Part shown: positions 1 to 36,475 of the stretch, in pieces
Layout of the letters: each line of letters opens with the position of its first letter
Numbering within the stretch: position 1 is the first letter of the stretch
Source of the DNA: Gadus chalcogrammus
Taxonomy: Eukaryota > Chordata > Actinopteri > Gadiformes > Gadidae
Assembly: GCF_026213295.1 (NCBI RefSeq)
Contig: NC_079428.1
Span: forward strand, 3,917,520-3,981,519
Direction: 5' to 3'
DNA length: 64,000 nt
Translations under genes and position numbers: made by a program
Notes under the pieces: model-generated
Seen by the model: only the letters and a program-made list of their open reading frames with translations
What the model was told of the DNA's origin: nothing
Databases searched by the model: none

Positions 1-7262
<7,262 letters not shown>

Positions 7263-9072
7263 GATGCAAAAGACTCTTTTCTGCAATTTGGGTGACTTCT
7301 GGGATTCGATCATTAGTGCATATTATCTTATTTGATCTGGGATAAATGTGCTATCCTATTTTAACCTGGATTAATAGTTTTATTTTATGTAGGATAACAG
7401 GTCATCTTTTAACAGTGATCAGCAGTTTCAAAGGCTGCGGTCAGAGAGTCTTAGCTTAGGAAGGTTCCAAACTTTACCCTGAAGTATCCAAGTGGTGACC
7501 ATAAGAGCTGTTTAAATTCTCCTAATGCTAAGGAAAGGTGCTTCTATAATGCTTACGTTCTCCTTTAGCATAGGTTACACTGGATACTGTGGGTGTGGTA
7601 CGGCAGGCCTGAATGGGCCGATTGCTCTGTTGCTAGCTTAGCCACTTTTTAGAGTTTAACACGGGTTTAAACTCGTCGGTGAAGCAAGAAGTCACGTGAC
7701 GTCTTAAACTCCATTGCTGTGTCATATGTACTTGTGGTTTAAGCTGCAGCTGCGTTTTACCTTGATCTCAATTGCTGTGTCTTCAGAAAAATTCACATCA
7801 GACACTAGAGGGCGTATTTTGTGCGTGTTAGTCTAATCTCGCAACTGACGTGGTTTTAGAGGAGACAAAACCAGTTTTCAGGATGAAACAAGGCTCCATC
7901 ATAACCAACACACAGAATTAGTTTTATGAATAATAGGTATGATACATTTACACGTATTACACCAGGTAGGTCTTCAGTACAATACAGGCTACAATATAGG
8001 AGTTGCTTAAAGTGCCCAACTAAAACTCTACAAAGAACAGATTATTTGTATGTAAAAAAATAAATAATAATGCACAGAGGATCGTACCATTCAACGAAAC
8101 ATAAAAAGGTCAATACTTAACTAAAATGGTCCTAACTCTCTCCTAATTGAAAGGCGTGACATTACCCTAATTACTCGCATAGTCCTATTAGTTCGTCTTC
8201 AATTAATTAAGTAGTCACGTTTGCATACACACACCAAGAGATAACACTGACAGCTAATTGATTGACGTATGTGAGGGCAGATTCCAGACTCAGATTTCCA
8301 CAAAAAGTAGCCTAGACTATTTCATAATATATGTCATCATTATTAGCGTTTTTATTATATTAGTTCATTTTACATTCCCATTAAGTTTGTGGGTAATTAT
8401 AGCACAAAATGCATCCACCATTAAGTTAAGACTGCATGCTGGGGTATACTAGAAATCAGAGTACTTCCGGTTTCCAAGCAGTTTAAACCGAGTCAGCTAG
8501 GAATCAGCTGATCCTGTACGAGTCGTTACACAGCAATCACGTTCAGCTGCGTGTTAAACTCCAGAACCTCAGTTTTAAGGAGTACGGTTTTAAAGCGCAG
8601 CAGAGCTTGCGCAATGCTAACTGACAGAGCAATCAGCCCTTTATGTTCAAGTATGCTGACCCGTAAACAGTCCCTTCATCTATCTATACCTTGTGTTCAT
8701 GGCAGGGGCCTCACTCTAATGATCAATTTAAGAAAGTTACTTTCTAGGCCGGAATGCATGGAGTGACCAGATGGAACGCCAGGCCAGCTATAACACATCG
8801 GTCTGCAGTTACATTTAGCATGAAGACCCTTGATCCGGCATGTTCTGTGTGAGCCTACCGATGGCTCCGACCTCAGCACACTGATGGGGAGGTGAGTGAA
8901 TTTTTTTTTTATGTATAAATGTTTGTCCTCCAGAGGATATTCAGACATTGGATTTAATCAGGGCAAGGACCAAACACAAAAGTAATAGACCTACAAAAAT
9001 TTATTGTTATGGAGTGCGAGTGCAAGGATGGCAATTTAAGGACATTACAAACAAGGTTTAGTAGAAAAAGCT
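7263..9072. other. Intergenic region between neurl4 and the ZP-type gene
   Basis: Two genes converge on this stretch (neurl4 on +, the ZP-type gene on -). I see no exon with splice sites and a long frame. It is AT-rich, and 8255-8640 is one copy of a dispersed repeat whose second copy is at 43578-44013. Confidence 0.6.
8255..8640. repeat. Dispersed repeat, copy A (second copy at 43578-44013)
   Basis: Near-identical to 43578-44013 in the same orientation, with small indels. Shared landmarks are TTGATTGACGTA, ATTATTAGCGTTTTTAT, GCACAAAATGCATCCACC, AGTACTTCCGGTTTCCAAGC and GCTAGGAATCAGCTGATCC. No coding capacity is evident. The family is not recognised; it may be a nonautonomous DNA transposon fragment. 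Confidence 0.85.
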
Positions 9073-9078
9073 TTTATT
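9073..9078 (-). terminator. Poly(A) signal of the ZP-type gene
   Basis: TTTATT on the plus strand reads AATAAA on the minus strand, 88 nt beyond the TGA stop at 9166-9168. This spacing suits a short 3' UTR. Confidence 0.6.
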
Positions 9079-9165
9079 GAGCAAACGGTATCCTTTTAAC
9101 ATCTGTGAAACTAAACAAGCATTTGGTCATCGTAAAACTAGAGCCTAGGCTTGAGCATTGCCTTC

Positions 9166-12100
9166 TCAGGGGTGAAACCTAGCTGTCACCAAGTCCTTCA
9201 GGAAATAGACCACTTTGCTGTATTTTGTTGGCTTATCAGCCATTATTTCTTCTGCACTGCTCACATTAAGCAGGGGGGCTGCGGCGGGATCATTGCCATC
9301 GAACGCCATTTTCTGTTGGACTAGGACACAGAAAACAATGCAGGATAAATTAACAGAAGTCAACAAGGAGCACATTGAGCAACGCTTTACGAGTCATCAC
9401 GTACCATAGTGCGGGTCATGTCGAATGCTGCCAACACCCGCATAGTCAGATACAAACTTGTGGAGTTGGAACAGGCGATAGAGGCCAGACAAGTGATAGG
9501 CACACTGCACAGTGATCCTGTGGAAAGGGAGAGCACAGTTTAATCTCTGCAATGCTAACTAGGCAGGGACCAGCTGGAAAAGAGGCGCACCTTTCAGGAG
9601 CTTCCATGGCCAGACGTGGGGGTCCTTTCTCAGTGAGGATCTTTGGCTCGAAGACTACCTCGTTTTCGTAGACAACGAAATCATTTGTAAGCTAGAAACA
9701 AAACAGTATTCTGCGTTACTCAAAGCCAGTCAAGAAAAGAAAAGTCCCAAGCTCATGCTCTGGTGACAGAATTGAAAACTGGTGCATTACCTTAACCTTC
9801 GTTCCGCAGGTTTGGACCCCAAACGTGAACAGGGCCAACGATTTGTCGCTTTCTTTGGCACCACAGCTTCTGTTCAGGAGTGAAATCCTGTAGGGGTCCC
9901 CAGCACTAGGGATGGCAGACATGTTTGCCACTATGGTCACGTGTCCATTTGGGGAACATACTGGAAACAAGGCAAACACATTTTTTTCTTTAAGTATACC
10001 ATAATTTGTTGATGAAAGGATGTTCATGAAAATAACTCCCTTTCTTTACATGAGCAATACATACATGATGAGCCTCTTACCGATCATTTCAGTTGTGGCA
10101 AACTGACAAGTTTTGACGGTGGTGCCTTTCGCCTTCAAGGACTTCAAGCCACGTACAAGAATCTCGAAGGTGGCTTCAAAAGTCTTCATGCCAATGTTCT
10201 GTTCAGGAGAACATATGCAAAGTTTAACTGTGCCCGAAAGCTCCCAACATCTTACAAAATGATGTAAAAGCGAACAATACCTTATAGATGTAGCCAGTGG
10301 AAAACAACGGCACATTCAGTATCTGACCCTCACTGGTGTTAGTCAGGCCGTACCCCTGCTCCATAGCAAACACCTCCGTCAGTGGGTAAGGGCCAGCATA
10401 GACTGCCCACAGATAGGCAAAGGGCCCCAAGTCCAGCTTAAAGCTGATGCCCTTCTCATAGCAGTGAGCCTCAAAGATCGGGGGAACTTGTGACAAAAAC
10501 AAAGTCCATAGTACAAGGTTAACAGGAGATGCTGAACAGGGTCAAGAGATGAAGAGCTTGCCAGTGCGTCAACTTACAGACATCTTTAAACACTGCCACA
10601 ACTGTGGAATGGTGATAAAAGGATTCCACCATCGCAGGCATAATGGAGAGTGTAAAGTTCATGTCCAAAGTGTATTGCAGAATTCCCTCCTCAGAGAGCT
10701 AGTTGGGAAAATATATATTCAATGGTGAGCAAGTTCAAGTAAAGCATTTGAATCATAAACAGTAATAAAGGATCCTACCTCCATGGGGACAATAGGGTGG
10801 TTGAAGCGCATCCCCAGAGTGTAACCATGGGTGAAATTAGGATGAAAAACTTCCGAGATGTTGGCATTCATAACATCACCAATATACTCCCTGCCAGTCA
10901 ACATCAAGGCAGTCAACTGTACATCTTCGGCAAATACTCCAATGTAGACGGTGAAAGTATGCTCCGACAACACAGTTTCTGCGATTTAAAAGGCTCAGTC
11001 AGCATACTGGTTGAGATATCAATAAAGACTTTTGAACGAAGATTACTTACGGTTTATGCAGATGTTGGGCCATGACAGAAGTGGTGAAACAAGCGGCCTG
11101 TACTGACGCAGTCTGGTGTCCATCTGATTCACGTCAATGAACTGATTCTCAAAGTACATATTGAAGAGGTAGTACTCGCTGTAGATGTTGTGCTGCACAA
11201 AGCTCTGAAAGTACAGCAGGTAAGGGCGTCACCTGGATGAAGCACTGAGGAATCCAGAGCGCCGGCCAAGGAAAGTACAGTCCTGCCCACCTTCTTGTAG
11301 CCTCCTACGGCATCAAAAGGGATGGTGACCTGGACCTGAGACCCAAACACCTCCATGTTGTAGCCCCTCGCCGCGGCGTCGGCTGGCTCCAGGAGCTGGC
11401 CATTGGCGCCGATGCGGAGTCGTTGGCTCTGCTGGTCAGTCTCGCCAGTCTCCAGGGGGTTCACCCACACCAGGCTGCTGTCGTTGTAGAACCCGTCGCC
11501 TGGGGAACCAAACACCCTTCCTGAGTATGTGCAGGCAACGGGAAGTGGAATGTGCCAGTGACGCCAATGTCGACTCACTCATTGGGCAGGCAGCAAGCAA
11601 GTCTACGACGAGAACGGTCCAACCTTTCCTGGTGAACAGTGTCGCGTGCACGGTGTCCACAGTCACGCCGTCGACCTGTAGGAGAAGGTAGTTTGCATTA
11701 CAAGAGGTAAACCTCAAGCAGCCAGTGCTTGGGTTGCAGTTTTAAAGGGTAACTTACAAGGGTAACGGTAGAGTCAGGCTGTCCATACGGCGTACGGAAG
11801 ACATATCTCCCTTGAGTCATGCTAATCGTGTATCCGTTTTCCTCTGCAGTGGACAACGTGATTGGACTAAACTGCTGGTCCCCCTTCTGAAACAGTACTT
11901 GCCAATCGTCGTGAGCCAAACCGTACGCCTGGGGACGAATGAAAACACCCTGGTAATAAAGTGCTTTAAGCTGCATTTCCACATGGTGCTTTAGTGAGCC
12001 AAGTCAACTTACACCATCTACAGCAGAAGTCCAATGAGCACCTTTAATACCCGGAAAGTGCATGTCCTTCCTCATGGTTAGCTGTAGATGGAAGTGAGTT

Positions 12101-13494
12101 AACCATTTAAAAGCAGCAAGGACACAAAGTGACCTCCACATGCGTCCGTCCAGTTTGTGCCGGCTTACTTCCATGTAGTTGACCTCACAGTTGAGCTCTC
12201 TGGAAGACCAGGGCAGTGCAGGTGTACACGTCTTATTCACATCGTAGGTCTCCTCCACGCCGTCTTGCGTCACAATCATGTTGAAGCTAAACGTGAATGT
12301 TTCATCGTCCTGCGATAGACATCGTACAGGTTACCGATCACATTTGCTATACAATGCATACATTTTCTAAAATTCCACAAAGTCACCCAACTTAATGAAT
12401 TCAGTTCATTAAAAAAAACAAAAAACAGCACTGTCTACAGTGTTAATATATGCAAGAGAGAGGCCAGCCTTCCTTCAACCTGGTGCCCACACCTCATTGA
12501 GAGCGGTACAGGAGAAGTAGGACGCCCGGAGCTCAGCCAAGCCCAGGTGAGGCCGCACATTGACGCTGTAGCCGCACTCAGCTGCATACTGCTCGGTGAT
12601 TGGATGGACCCCCGTATCATCTGCAATGCCCGGGGGTGAAAGGTCATCCTTAGGACACTTAATGGCAGTCCCCAAGTTGTGTTAACAAGGGACAAAGAAA
12701 ATGGTCCCGCTCAATGTCGTCTTTAGCTCAGTGAGCTATAATTTAAAAGGGGTGCGTGTTGTGACTTACCAACAGCCTCAAAGCGGATGTCTTCCCCTGT
12801 GAATGTGGTGTCAAACCCTAGCCGGAAGTACCGATCCAGACAGTCCACACCAAAGGTTCCTGTGTAGATTTGATAATAAAAGATCCATCTAAAAACATGT
12901 ACCATAGATTGCAAGGACAAGTGTAACACCTCTAAAAACGCTGGCCATGCCCAAGTCCATTATTATGGAGTACAGCACAAATTGAGACGAATATAAAATT
13001 GTATTATTATTCAGCAAGAAGTACATACCCAGCCCGTGGCCTTTTATGACTACCCACAAATGTTGGATGCTGACTAAACAGTTAAATAAATACTAAATTT
13101 CACAAGCATAGCACTAATACAGACAGAATATGCCAACTTTGAAAAGGCAACTCCCCTGACCCCTTTGCCCTTGCTACACACATCCCCAGACCCAAGCTGA
13201 GGCTATTCCGTCAACCATATGAACCATAAATGGCATGATCATAATGTCTGCATTAAGCGTGATTTCTGATAACCGCGGTTGCTGCTTGATTATTATTATA
13301 ATGACTGATTTAATTTACATATGCAGCTTACCAGTGGGAAGGTCTGCGCATCTTCCACTTGCCAACAGACAGACAACCAACACCCTGTTAAACATAAAGA
13401 TCCAGTTACCACAAAAAATAAAAGCTGAAATCACTCCAACGGTAAAGCGGTTTAAAGGAACTCACCCAATGAGAAAATCAGCCACTGGAGACAT
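9166..13494 (-). CDS. Secreted ZP-N-type egg-coat protein (ZPAX-like), complete
   Basis: Eighteen exons join in phase to 2,325 nt (774 residues): 13466-13494, 13332-13384, 12770-12859, 12493-12620, 12169-12309, 12013-12081, 11758-11928, 11579-11675, 11291-11499, 11051-11204, 10779-10978, 10578-10698, 10281-10486, 10081-10198, 9791-9960, 9591-9691, 9405-9517 and 9166-9320. The N-terminus is a clear signal peptide (MSPVADFLIGVLVVCLLASG, then RCAD). Several candidate N-glycosylation sites follow (NKT, NFT, NTS). The last four exons (from about residue 596) have the pattern of a ZP-N module: CSPNGHVTIVANMSAIP, LLNRSCGAK, VQTCGTKVK and RITVQCAYHL supply four cysteines. No ZP-C subdomain, furin site or transmembrane tail is visible before the stop, unlike a full ZP module. 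Large ZPAX-family proteins of fish egg envelopes are the best match I can suggest; the exact orthologue is uncertain. Introns are short and free of long microsatellites. Confidence 0.82.
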
Positions 13495-13932
<438 letters not shown>

Positions 13933-13942
13933 GGGGGGGGGG

Positions 13943-14850
13943 GATTCTGCAAGTGTGCCAAGGGAGAGACGTTGATCGATGTATTGTTTAGCAAGCCGTT
14001 CTTATCCTTGGTTTTTCGTTATTCTTCAATATTTGCACGCAGAAAGATCGTTCCAGATCATTTGCTTAAGAGCTCTATTTCATAGAAGCAAACATGTCCC
14101 GCTTGTTCATTTTATGCCAGTTTTATTTTGGTTTATGTTTGAGACGCTGGGAGATACGAATGTCCTTAAGTAATATGATGGCAATGTTATTAGTTTGTCG
14201 ACTTGGCACACCTCAGGAATTTTGGGTTGTTCAGACGGAAAGCCCGTTCTGATCTTATGTTCTGACCTGATGACATTGCATAGTGTTTCCAGGATTAAAA
14301 CCCCGTGCCGTGTGTGTATGTGGATGGTGTTGATCCGTCTGAACAGCGGGGGGTTTAATGTCCTCGTCCTAGTGAGGGTTAGGTTTCCTGGACACGTATA
14401 GTATAACGTTACGGTGTTTGGTGCATTTCATAGACAACATGCATGATGCATCCACTCCCCCCCTCCTTCCTTAAACTCTAAGCTTCTCTTCGGATTTTGA
14501 AGTATCTCGTTAATTCACGTTATTTACATTCATAAAAACGTATTCCAGAATAGTGAGATCATTATCTCGTTAATTCAGAAAAGAAGAGCAGAATTATTTT
14601 CTTGAATTTTCTTGAAGTGAATGCATTACGCTTCTGCACACTGTTTGATCAACGAAATACGGGCCGTTACTGTCCTCATCCTCGTGTTAGTTTTTTTGGC
14701 AGATGTTAAAGTGAACATGTTCATCTCGGGAGCATTCATTGACAAATGTTCAACATTTCAGATAATGTTTTACATAAATATTTGTTACAGAATACCTCCC
14801 GGCTATTCAGTATAAGAAGAAACCCATCTCAGTGAAAAAGACAGCTGTTT
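13943..14850. other. Intergenic, no gene seen
   Basis: This separates the 5' end of the ZP-type gene from the 3' end of arhgef15. I see no splice-bounded frame, tRNA or strong repeat; the sequence is AT-rich. Confidence 0.5.
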
Positions 14851-15995
14851 TTTATTAAGAGCACTACTACAATTTTGAAGGAGAGAAGAACCCTCTCACA
14901 ATTGTATTTACAGTAAATGTACAGCGTATCACGAGAGTCCCGGTCTTCATATTAACAACCAGCACCAGGGGGCGACACTACCCAACAAAGAGAGGACTAC
15001 AATCAGCAGGTAGAGTGAAACTCAAGAGTTCAACAAAAACGTAAAATAAGCCTTACTAAAAACACATATTTACAACTATTTTAAAAGATTGTGCTTTCAA
15101 AATTGATATTGGTTGTGTATTGCATGATAGGATTGACATAAAGAAATACTTAAAACTCGCATGCAGCATCATTCAACACCCCCCACATACCAGAAATAGC
15201 AGGTACCTCAACTTTGATTTGTAAATATTAACTTAAAACCCCCGATGAAATAGCATAGAATGTTAAAGAATCTTTGAACCGCTGTGCAGGCATAACCATC
15301 CATCACGTAGACAGGGTGGACCACACCATTGTTCCCTGGTATGGCAGGAATGACCAGGGTATGTGCATTGCATGTTGACTGTAGCATGCAGTGTTTCCCC
15401 AGGTCAAACACAAGACGAAAGGGCCGCCATCTTGGAAGCAGTGGCTCATATCTCCACGTATGCAGACAATGTGATCGGTCCGGTACGGCAAAGGATTCCA
15501 GGTTCGTCTTGTTTTCCAGGGCAGTGCTCCGTTAATACATTCACAGGCAGAAACACTAACCAAGGCAGGCCTGTTCTCCATGAGTGAGTGAATCAGTTAA
15601 CGTAAGGAAACCGCATCCAGAGGAGCAGTGAGGCGAACAAAAAGGGTATAGTGTCATCCTCCAAATGCATCGTGTGTCCCAAAGCTCCCCAAGAACCCGA
15701 GCCCCTGTCTCACACAGTAATCTCACCAGCATCTCCTGAAAATATTCTCAAATCTCATCTCCGGACTCCGGGACAAAAAAACAAATCCCTCCCAATTGGC
15801 CATTTGGCAAACGCTATCTTCGTGGCACGAGTCGTCCCGTGGCTTTAGCCGAGTGCAACGTTCTTCGTAGAACATTCCGCGCCTCGTGTTCCGTGTAAAC
15901 ATTCGTCCCCGAGGCTGCGTCGTCGGGGGCCCCCTCCCCGTCCCCGCCCCCAGAGGGCCGTCCGGGTCTTGCCGTGGGGCCCCCTGCCCCTCCCC
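14851..15995 (-). other. arhgef15: arhgef15 3' UTR with poly(A) signal
   Basis: Minus-strand AATAAA (plus-strand TTTATT at 14851-14856) lies about 1.1 kb beyond the arhgef15 stop. No further coding exon is seen between. UTR extent is inferred from this signal. Confidence 0.55.
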
Positions 15996-29132
<13,137 letters not shown>

Positions 29133-29222
29133 GGCGATTCCGATCAGATGGGCCAATCAGAGGCCAGGACTGGGGTCCAGGGGGGCGGGCAGAGGGAGTC
29201 AGTGGGGGCGTGCCATCCTCGT
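29133..29222 (-). promoter_or_regulatory. arhgef15: arhgef15 5' leader with a short upstream ORF
   Basis: An acceptor CAG (plus 29223-29225) precedes 90 nt of leader. The first AUG in it (29214-29216) opens a five-codon frame, MARPH then TGA, that ends at 29199, before the CDS AUG at 29130-29132. The in-frame codon upstream of that AUG that would extend the protein is TTG, not ATG, so I use 29132 as start. Confidence 0.55.
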
Positions 29223-32567
<3,345 letters not shown>

Positions 32568-33110
32568 CGAGATCCAATGGGTCATTGATGTCCTCTTTTA
32601 TTTATCCCACCATAGTAGCTCACCAAACGCGTTCGGAATCATTCACAACATTGTGTTTTTCGCTTCAACTCCTCCTTCGATCACCAACCCCGCTACCACG
32701 TTAACTTCTTCCGTTCCACAGAAAGCGAAAAGTAGAATCGCCCCGTCTGCACTTTAGGGAAAACCCAGAGCCAGCGCTATCGTATCGTCCTAAACGCGAT
32801 TAATCCACGCACGCTTGCTTTCGGTATTCCGTGTTGTCTCCCTGGCCGACGCGATGTCTGCTGTGAACCCATGACCGGGATCATCCGTCGTTACGTGTTC
32901 TTTGTTACCAGCATGTGTGATGCGAGCCAGACCACAGCACCCAGTACCCCTCCTCCTCCTCCTCCTCCTCCTCCTCCTGCTGTTGCTGCTGCTGCTACCT
33001 CTCTCCACCCTTTTCCCACCATTGCTAGATTGCACGGCCACCAGGCCGGGCATTTATATCCCTACACATCAGTCTTTTTGTATTGTCGAGCACTTTTCGG
33101 GTCCACTTGA
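32568..33110 (-). promoter_or_regulatory. arhgef15: Putative noncoding first exon and promoter of arhgef15
   Basis: A minus-strand donor (GTGAGT at 32562-32567) ends a stretch with more CpG than its surroundings (32620-32900). A (CCT)n/(GCT)n tract is at 32946-32996. Assignment to arhgef15 rests on strand and position only. Confidence 0.4.
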
Positions 33111-33387
33111 TCAATAAACTACGATTTCTTTAACCCAATGATGTGGGTGTAACAAGACAACAAGGCTGGAGGAGAGGTCTGGAGAAGGATCCAAACAGGT
33201 GCACACAGCGGGGATGGAGGCGTGGTCTGCCGTGGATGTATGGAGTCCACACGTTGGCCCCCCCATGTCCCCAGTCTAGTTGCATCTTTAGCGTTTTAGT
33301 GCCGCCCAGCGTCTGGTCAGGGGATAGACGCATAACCTCTCCGCTTGACAGCAGCCGAGATTTACTGCGCTGTAAAAAATTAGAATG

Positions 33388-33900
33388 TATGGAAGCCCGT
33401 TTCCGCCACGTAAAAGAAAAAAAATACAGGTCACAGCTCATTATTTTGAGATAGTATCTCACTATTTTGAGATAGTATCTCGTTATTTTGAGATAGTATC
33501 TCGTTATTTTGACATAGTATCTCGTTATTTTGAGATAGTATCTCATTATAAAGAGATAGTATCTCATTATAATGAGATACTATCTCATTATAATGAGATA
33601 GTATCTCAAAATAACGAGATGCTATCTCAAAATAACGAGATGCTATCTCAAAATAATGAGATAATGAGTCTGGTCCTGTTGAGAAGTTATCTCATTATAA
33701 TGAGATAGTATCTCAAAATAATGAGATACTATCTCAAAATAACGAGATACTATCTCAAAATAATGAGATACTATGTCAAAATAACGAGATACTATCTCAA
33801 AATAACGAGATACTATCTCAAAATAATGAGATACTATCTCAAAATAATGAGTTGTGACCTGCATTTTTTTTCTTTTACGTGGCGGAAACGGGTTTCCATA
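33388..33900. mobile_element. Foldback element of palindromic 20-mers with long terminal inverted repeats
   Basis: The ends TATGGAAGCCCG and CGGGTTTCCATA start inverted repeats that continue through TTCCGCCACGTAAAAGAAAA, CAGGTCACA and then arrays of a near-palindromic 20-mer with core GAGATAGTATCTC. Orientation flips near the centre, with a unique spacer GAGTCTGGTCCTGTTGAGAA (33664-33683). AGAATG flanks both sides (33382-33387 and 33901-33906), a possible target-site duplication. It has no coding capacity. Confidence 0.85.
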
Positions 33901-34259
33901 AGAATGAACATAAAGAAAAAAAAAAAAAAGGAAAGCTCAATGGAAACCTGCTGTATTAAAACAACCAGTTGTATTGGTGACGCACTGCTGATACAGTATA
34001 CGTTTTGAGGAAAATAGTAAAAGCAACTCAGAGGCTGGTTTCAGCAAAGCATTGTTGCGGCTATTATGAATGAGAAGTAGACCCGGACAGTTTGACGGAC
34101 GTGCTAAGTTGCCAAATGTGCCCAGTAAACAATATGACCAATGGTTCAATAATTTGGGGCAAGGTATACAGATGATTTTGATTTGATACATCGAGCAACG
34201 CAACAGCCAGCAGCGAACATCAAAACTCGGATCTAGTTTACTTGGATGCTTGCGCAACG

Positions 34260-34600
34260 ATACTGCGGCATTTGCTCCCTCCGTGAGTCACAGCGCGCGT
34301 GGTGTCCCTCCGCGGCGGAGGAAATGGCCCTAGACCAATCACATCTGTGCTGAAGGAGAGCGTGTGTTTACACCATCACCTGTCAAACAGAGAAGCCCTG
34401 CTTTATTTTCATTCTGTAAGGTAAAATATCCTATATTTCTATTCATCAACAGTTTACAGTACTCTCTTGTATATTGCAGACCATGAACGTAGATATTGAG
34501 AGGAAAATATAAAAAGCTTGTGTCAGCGAGGTACGCGCCGTCTAGCTAGCTAGCCCTAGCTGTGGCTTGTCGGGTTGTTTTCTAGCCGATTGTGTGCATG
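34260..34600 (+). promoter_or_regulatory. hdlbp: Putative promoter and first exon of hdlbp
   Basis: A locally CpG-rich stretch (34260-34330) is followed by CCAATCACATC (34335-34345) and a possible donor GTAAAA after CATTCTGTAAG near 34420. Role inferred from its place upstream of the two hdlbp-like exons. Confidence 0.3.
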
Positions 34601-35201
34601 CCTCCGGCTGTTATCATCACAGTCTGGACGGGTCTGCTCCCGGTGCGCGTTTGTATGCATTGCAAACAAACACGTATGTGTTCTGAGGATGGGGGTGGTT
34701 GCGGTGCGGTTGGTTTGGAGGGGGGGGGGGGGGGTTTGTTGATGTTATCCCCGCCGCCCCCACCCCCACCACCACCACCACCACCACCACCCTCCATCCC
34801 TAACCTGCTGGGTTCACAATACACATTCGCTTGAAGCAGCTATCACACAGCTAGGGTGCTGGAAGTGATGCACGCATAGAGTCGTTCAGCAGTGCTGAAC
34901 GACTCTACGACTCTACCGACGATCTTGATGTTTTGTTGACAACACACTGTGCATGCTCAATGGATTCAGCTATCAACTAAAAGTTAACTACATCAGACAA
35001 ACCCAGTCCCAGACACAGCCCTTTCTTCGTATACAACAGGGTTGTTTGCAGTTCATATTGCCCGAGGTGCCAATTACTGCTGTTCTTTGGGTCCGCAGAG
35101 ACAGTGATGTCTCTAACGTTGGCTTGTGTGATAAGCGCTGGTGTTGCGCGCCTGTGTGTATTTTCGGCTCCCCCCCCCCTCCCACCAACACACACACGCA
35201 A

Positions 35202-35298
<97 letters not shown>

Positions 35299-35594
35299 GA
35301 AGCCCACTTCCAGGTACCAGGGGCAGAATTTTCCTGGGGGATGCATCTCCATTCTGTGGAATACATGTGTTTCTGTACTCGGTGCTTCGATACAAGTGCC
35401 TCCTCACCTCCACGTTGTTATTACCAGGTTACAGAAAGAAATGTAATCAACAAGAGACGATGATATGAGGGAGTGAAGGAGGAAAAGTGGGAATAGCAAG
35501 GAAAGAACTAATCGTTAGCTGTAATCTTCAATGCTGGAAGTTGGGCTGTACTGGACACTTTATCAGTTTATGTCTCTTATGTTTATGCCTACAG
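34601..35594 (+). other. Inferred hdlbp 5' UTR intron
   Basis: Contains a G-run (34719-34735), a (CCA)n tract (34758-34792), a 15-bp-arm palindrome at 34877-34907 (TAGAGTCGTTCAGCA arms) and a (CA)n tract (35207-35296). No coding exon seen. Confidence 0.4.
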
Positions 35595-35674
35595 GACCAG
35601 AAAAAACGGCTCACACTGAAGCGACTACGGTAGCTATCAACTGGACGGACTCTCTGGCCATCGACCATTTGCAG
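35595..35674 (+). other. hdlbp: Candidate internal 5' exon of hdlbp
   Basis: An 80-nt segment bounded by a good acceptor (CCTACAG) and donor (CAG/GTAAAC). One frame is open but it ends before any known vigilin sequence, and the vigilin-like ATG is in the next exon, so this is most likely 5' UTR. No transcript evidence is available here. Confidence 0.45.
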
Positions 35675-36403
35675 GTAAACTTGTAAGCTTGCTAAACCAA
35701 TATTTATCCACTGTTCAGCTTGAAGCTATTCAAATTATATTTGTCTGCTTTGCATTCAATAGGATGGATTGGTTTACCTTTGGTTCTATGTGGTAGTTGG
35801 ATTACCAACTCTCCTTCTCTCTCTAACGTCGATAATTGATTTGCAAAGGATGGACATGAACAAAGTTTGATATTTAGGTTGGTTCACAAATCCTTCAGAA
35901 AACGATGGCTTCTGTTAATTAGTTAGAAATGTAATACTTAACCAAACAAAACAAATTTCATGTTTGCAATCAAGACTCCTTTACATATTATAAGTATAAA
36001 AACAATAATCACAACATAATAAGCGTTGTTTAAAATACTGCGGGTAATATTAAGTTAATGCTTTAATTTAATTTAGACAATATACGCCTACAGCAGGCAA
36101 AATAAATGCTTGTATCCCTGCTTTGTAGACTGTGCCAAAGTATACAGAAAAACAACTATAAAACCAGATACTTAAGAAAATGGGTACAAAAATATTAACC
36201 AGAAGTGAATAATAGCAATTAACCGTAATTGGTTATGTAATCCTGCATGAAAACAAAGCAAACAAGAGCTGTGTTTTAAAGTGTACGAACCATTTGTGTA
36301 CTATTCTGCCATTTATTTGTACTCCTCTTGTGTACCACCGGTCCCGAGTGGACTACTTGTATCTGTGTATTGTTGGAGTGCTAATTGGGGTTTCTCAGGT
36401 GCA

Positions 36404-36475
<72 letters not shown>

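Noticed and set aside
35595..35674. Coding exon of an unknown gene (open frame with TDSLAIDHLQ)
   Set aside because: The frame does not join usefully to the ATG at 37302, and the position fits a 5' UTR exon of hdlbp. Recorded as noncoding candidate.
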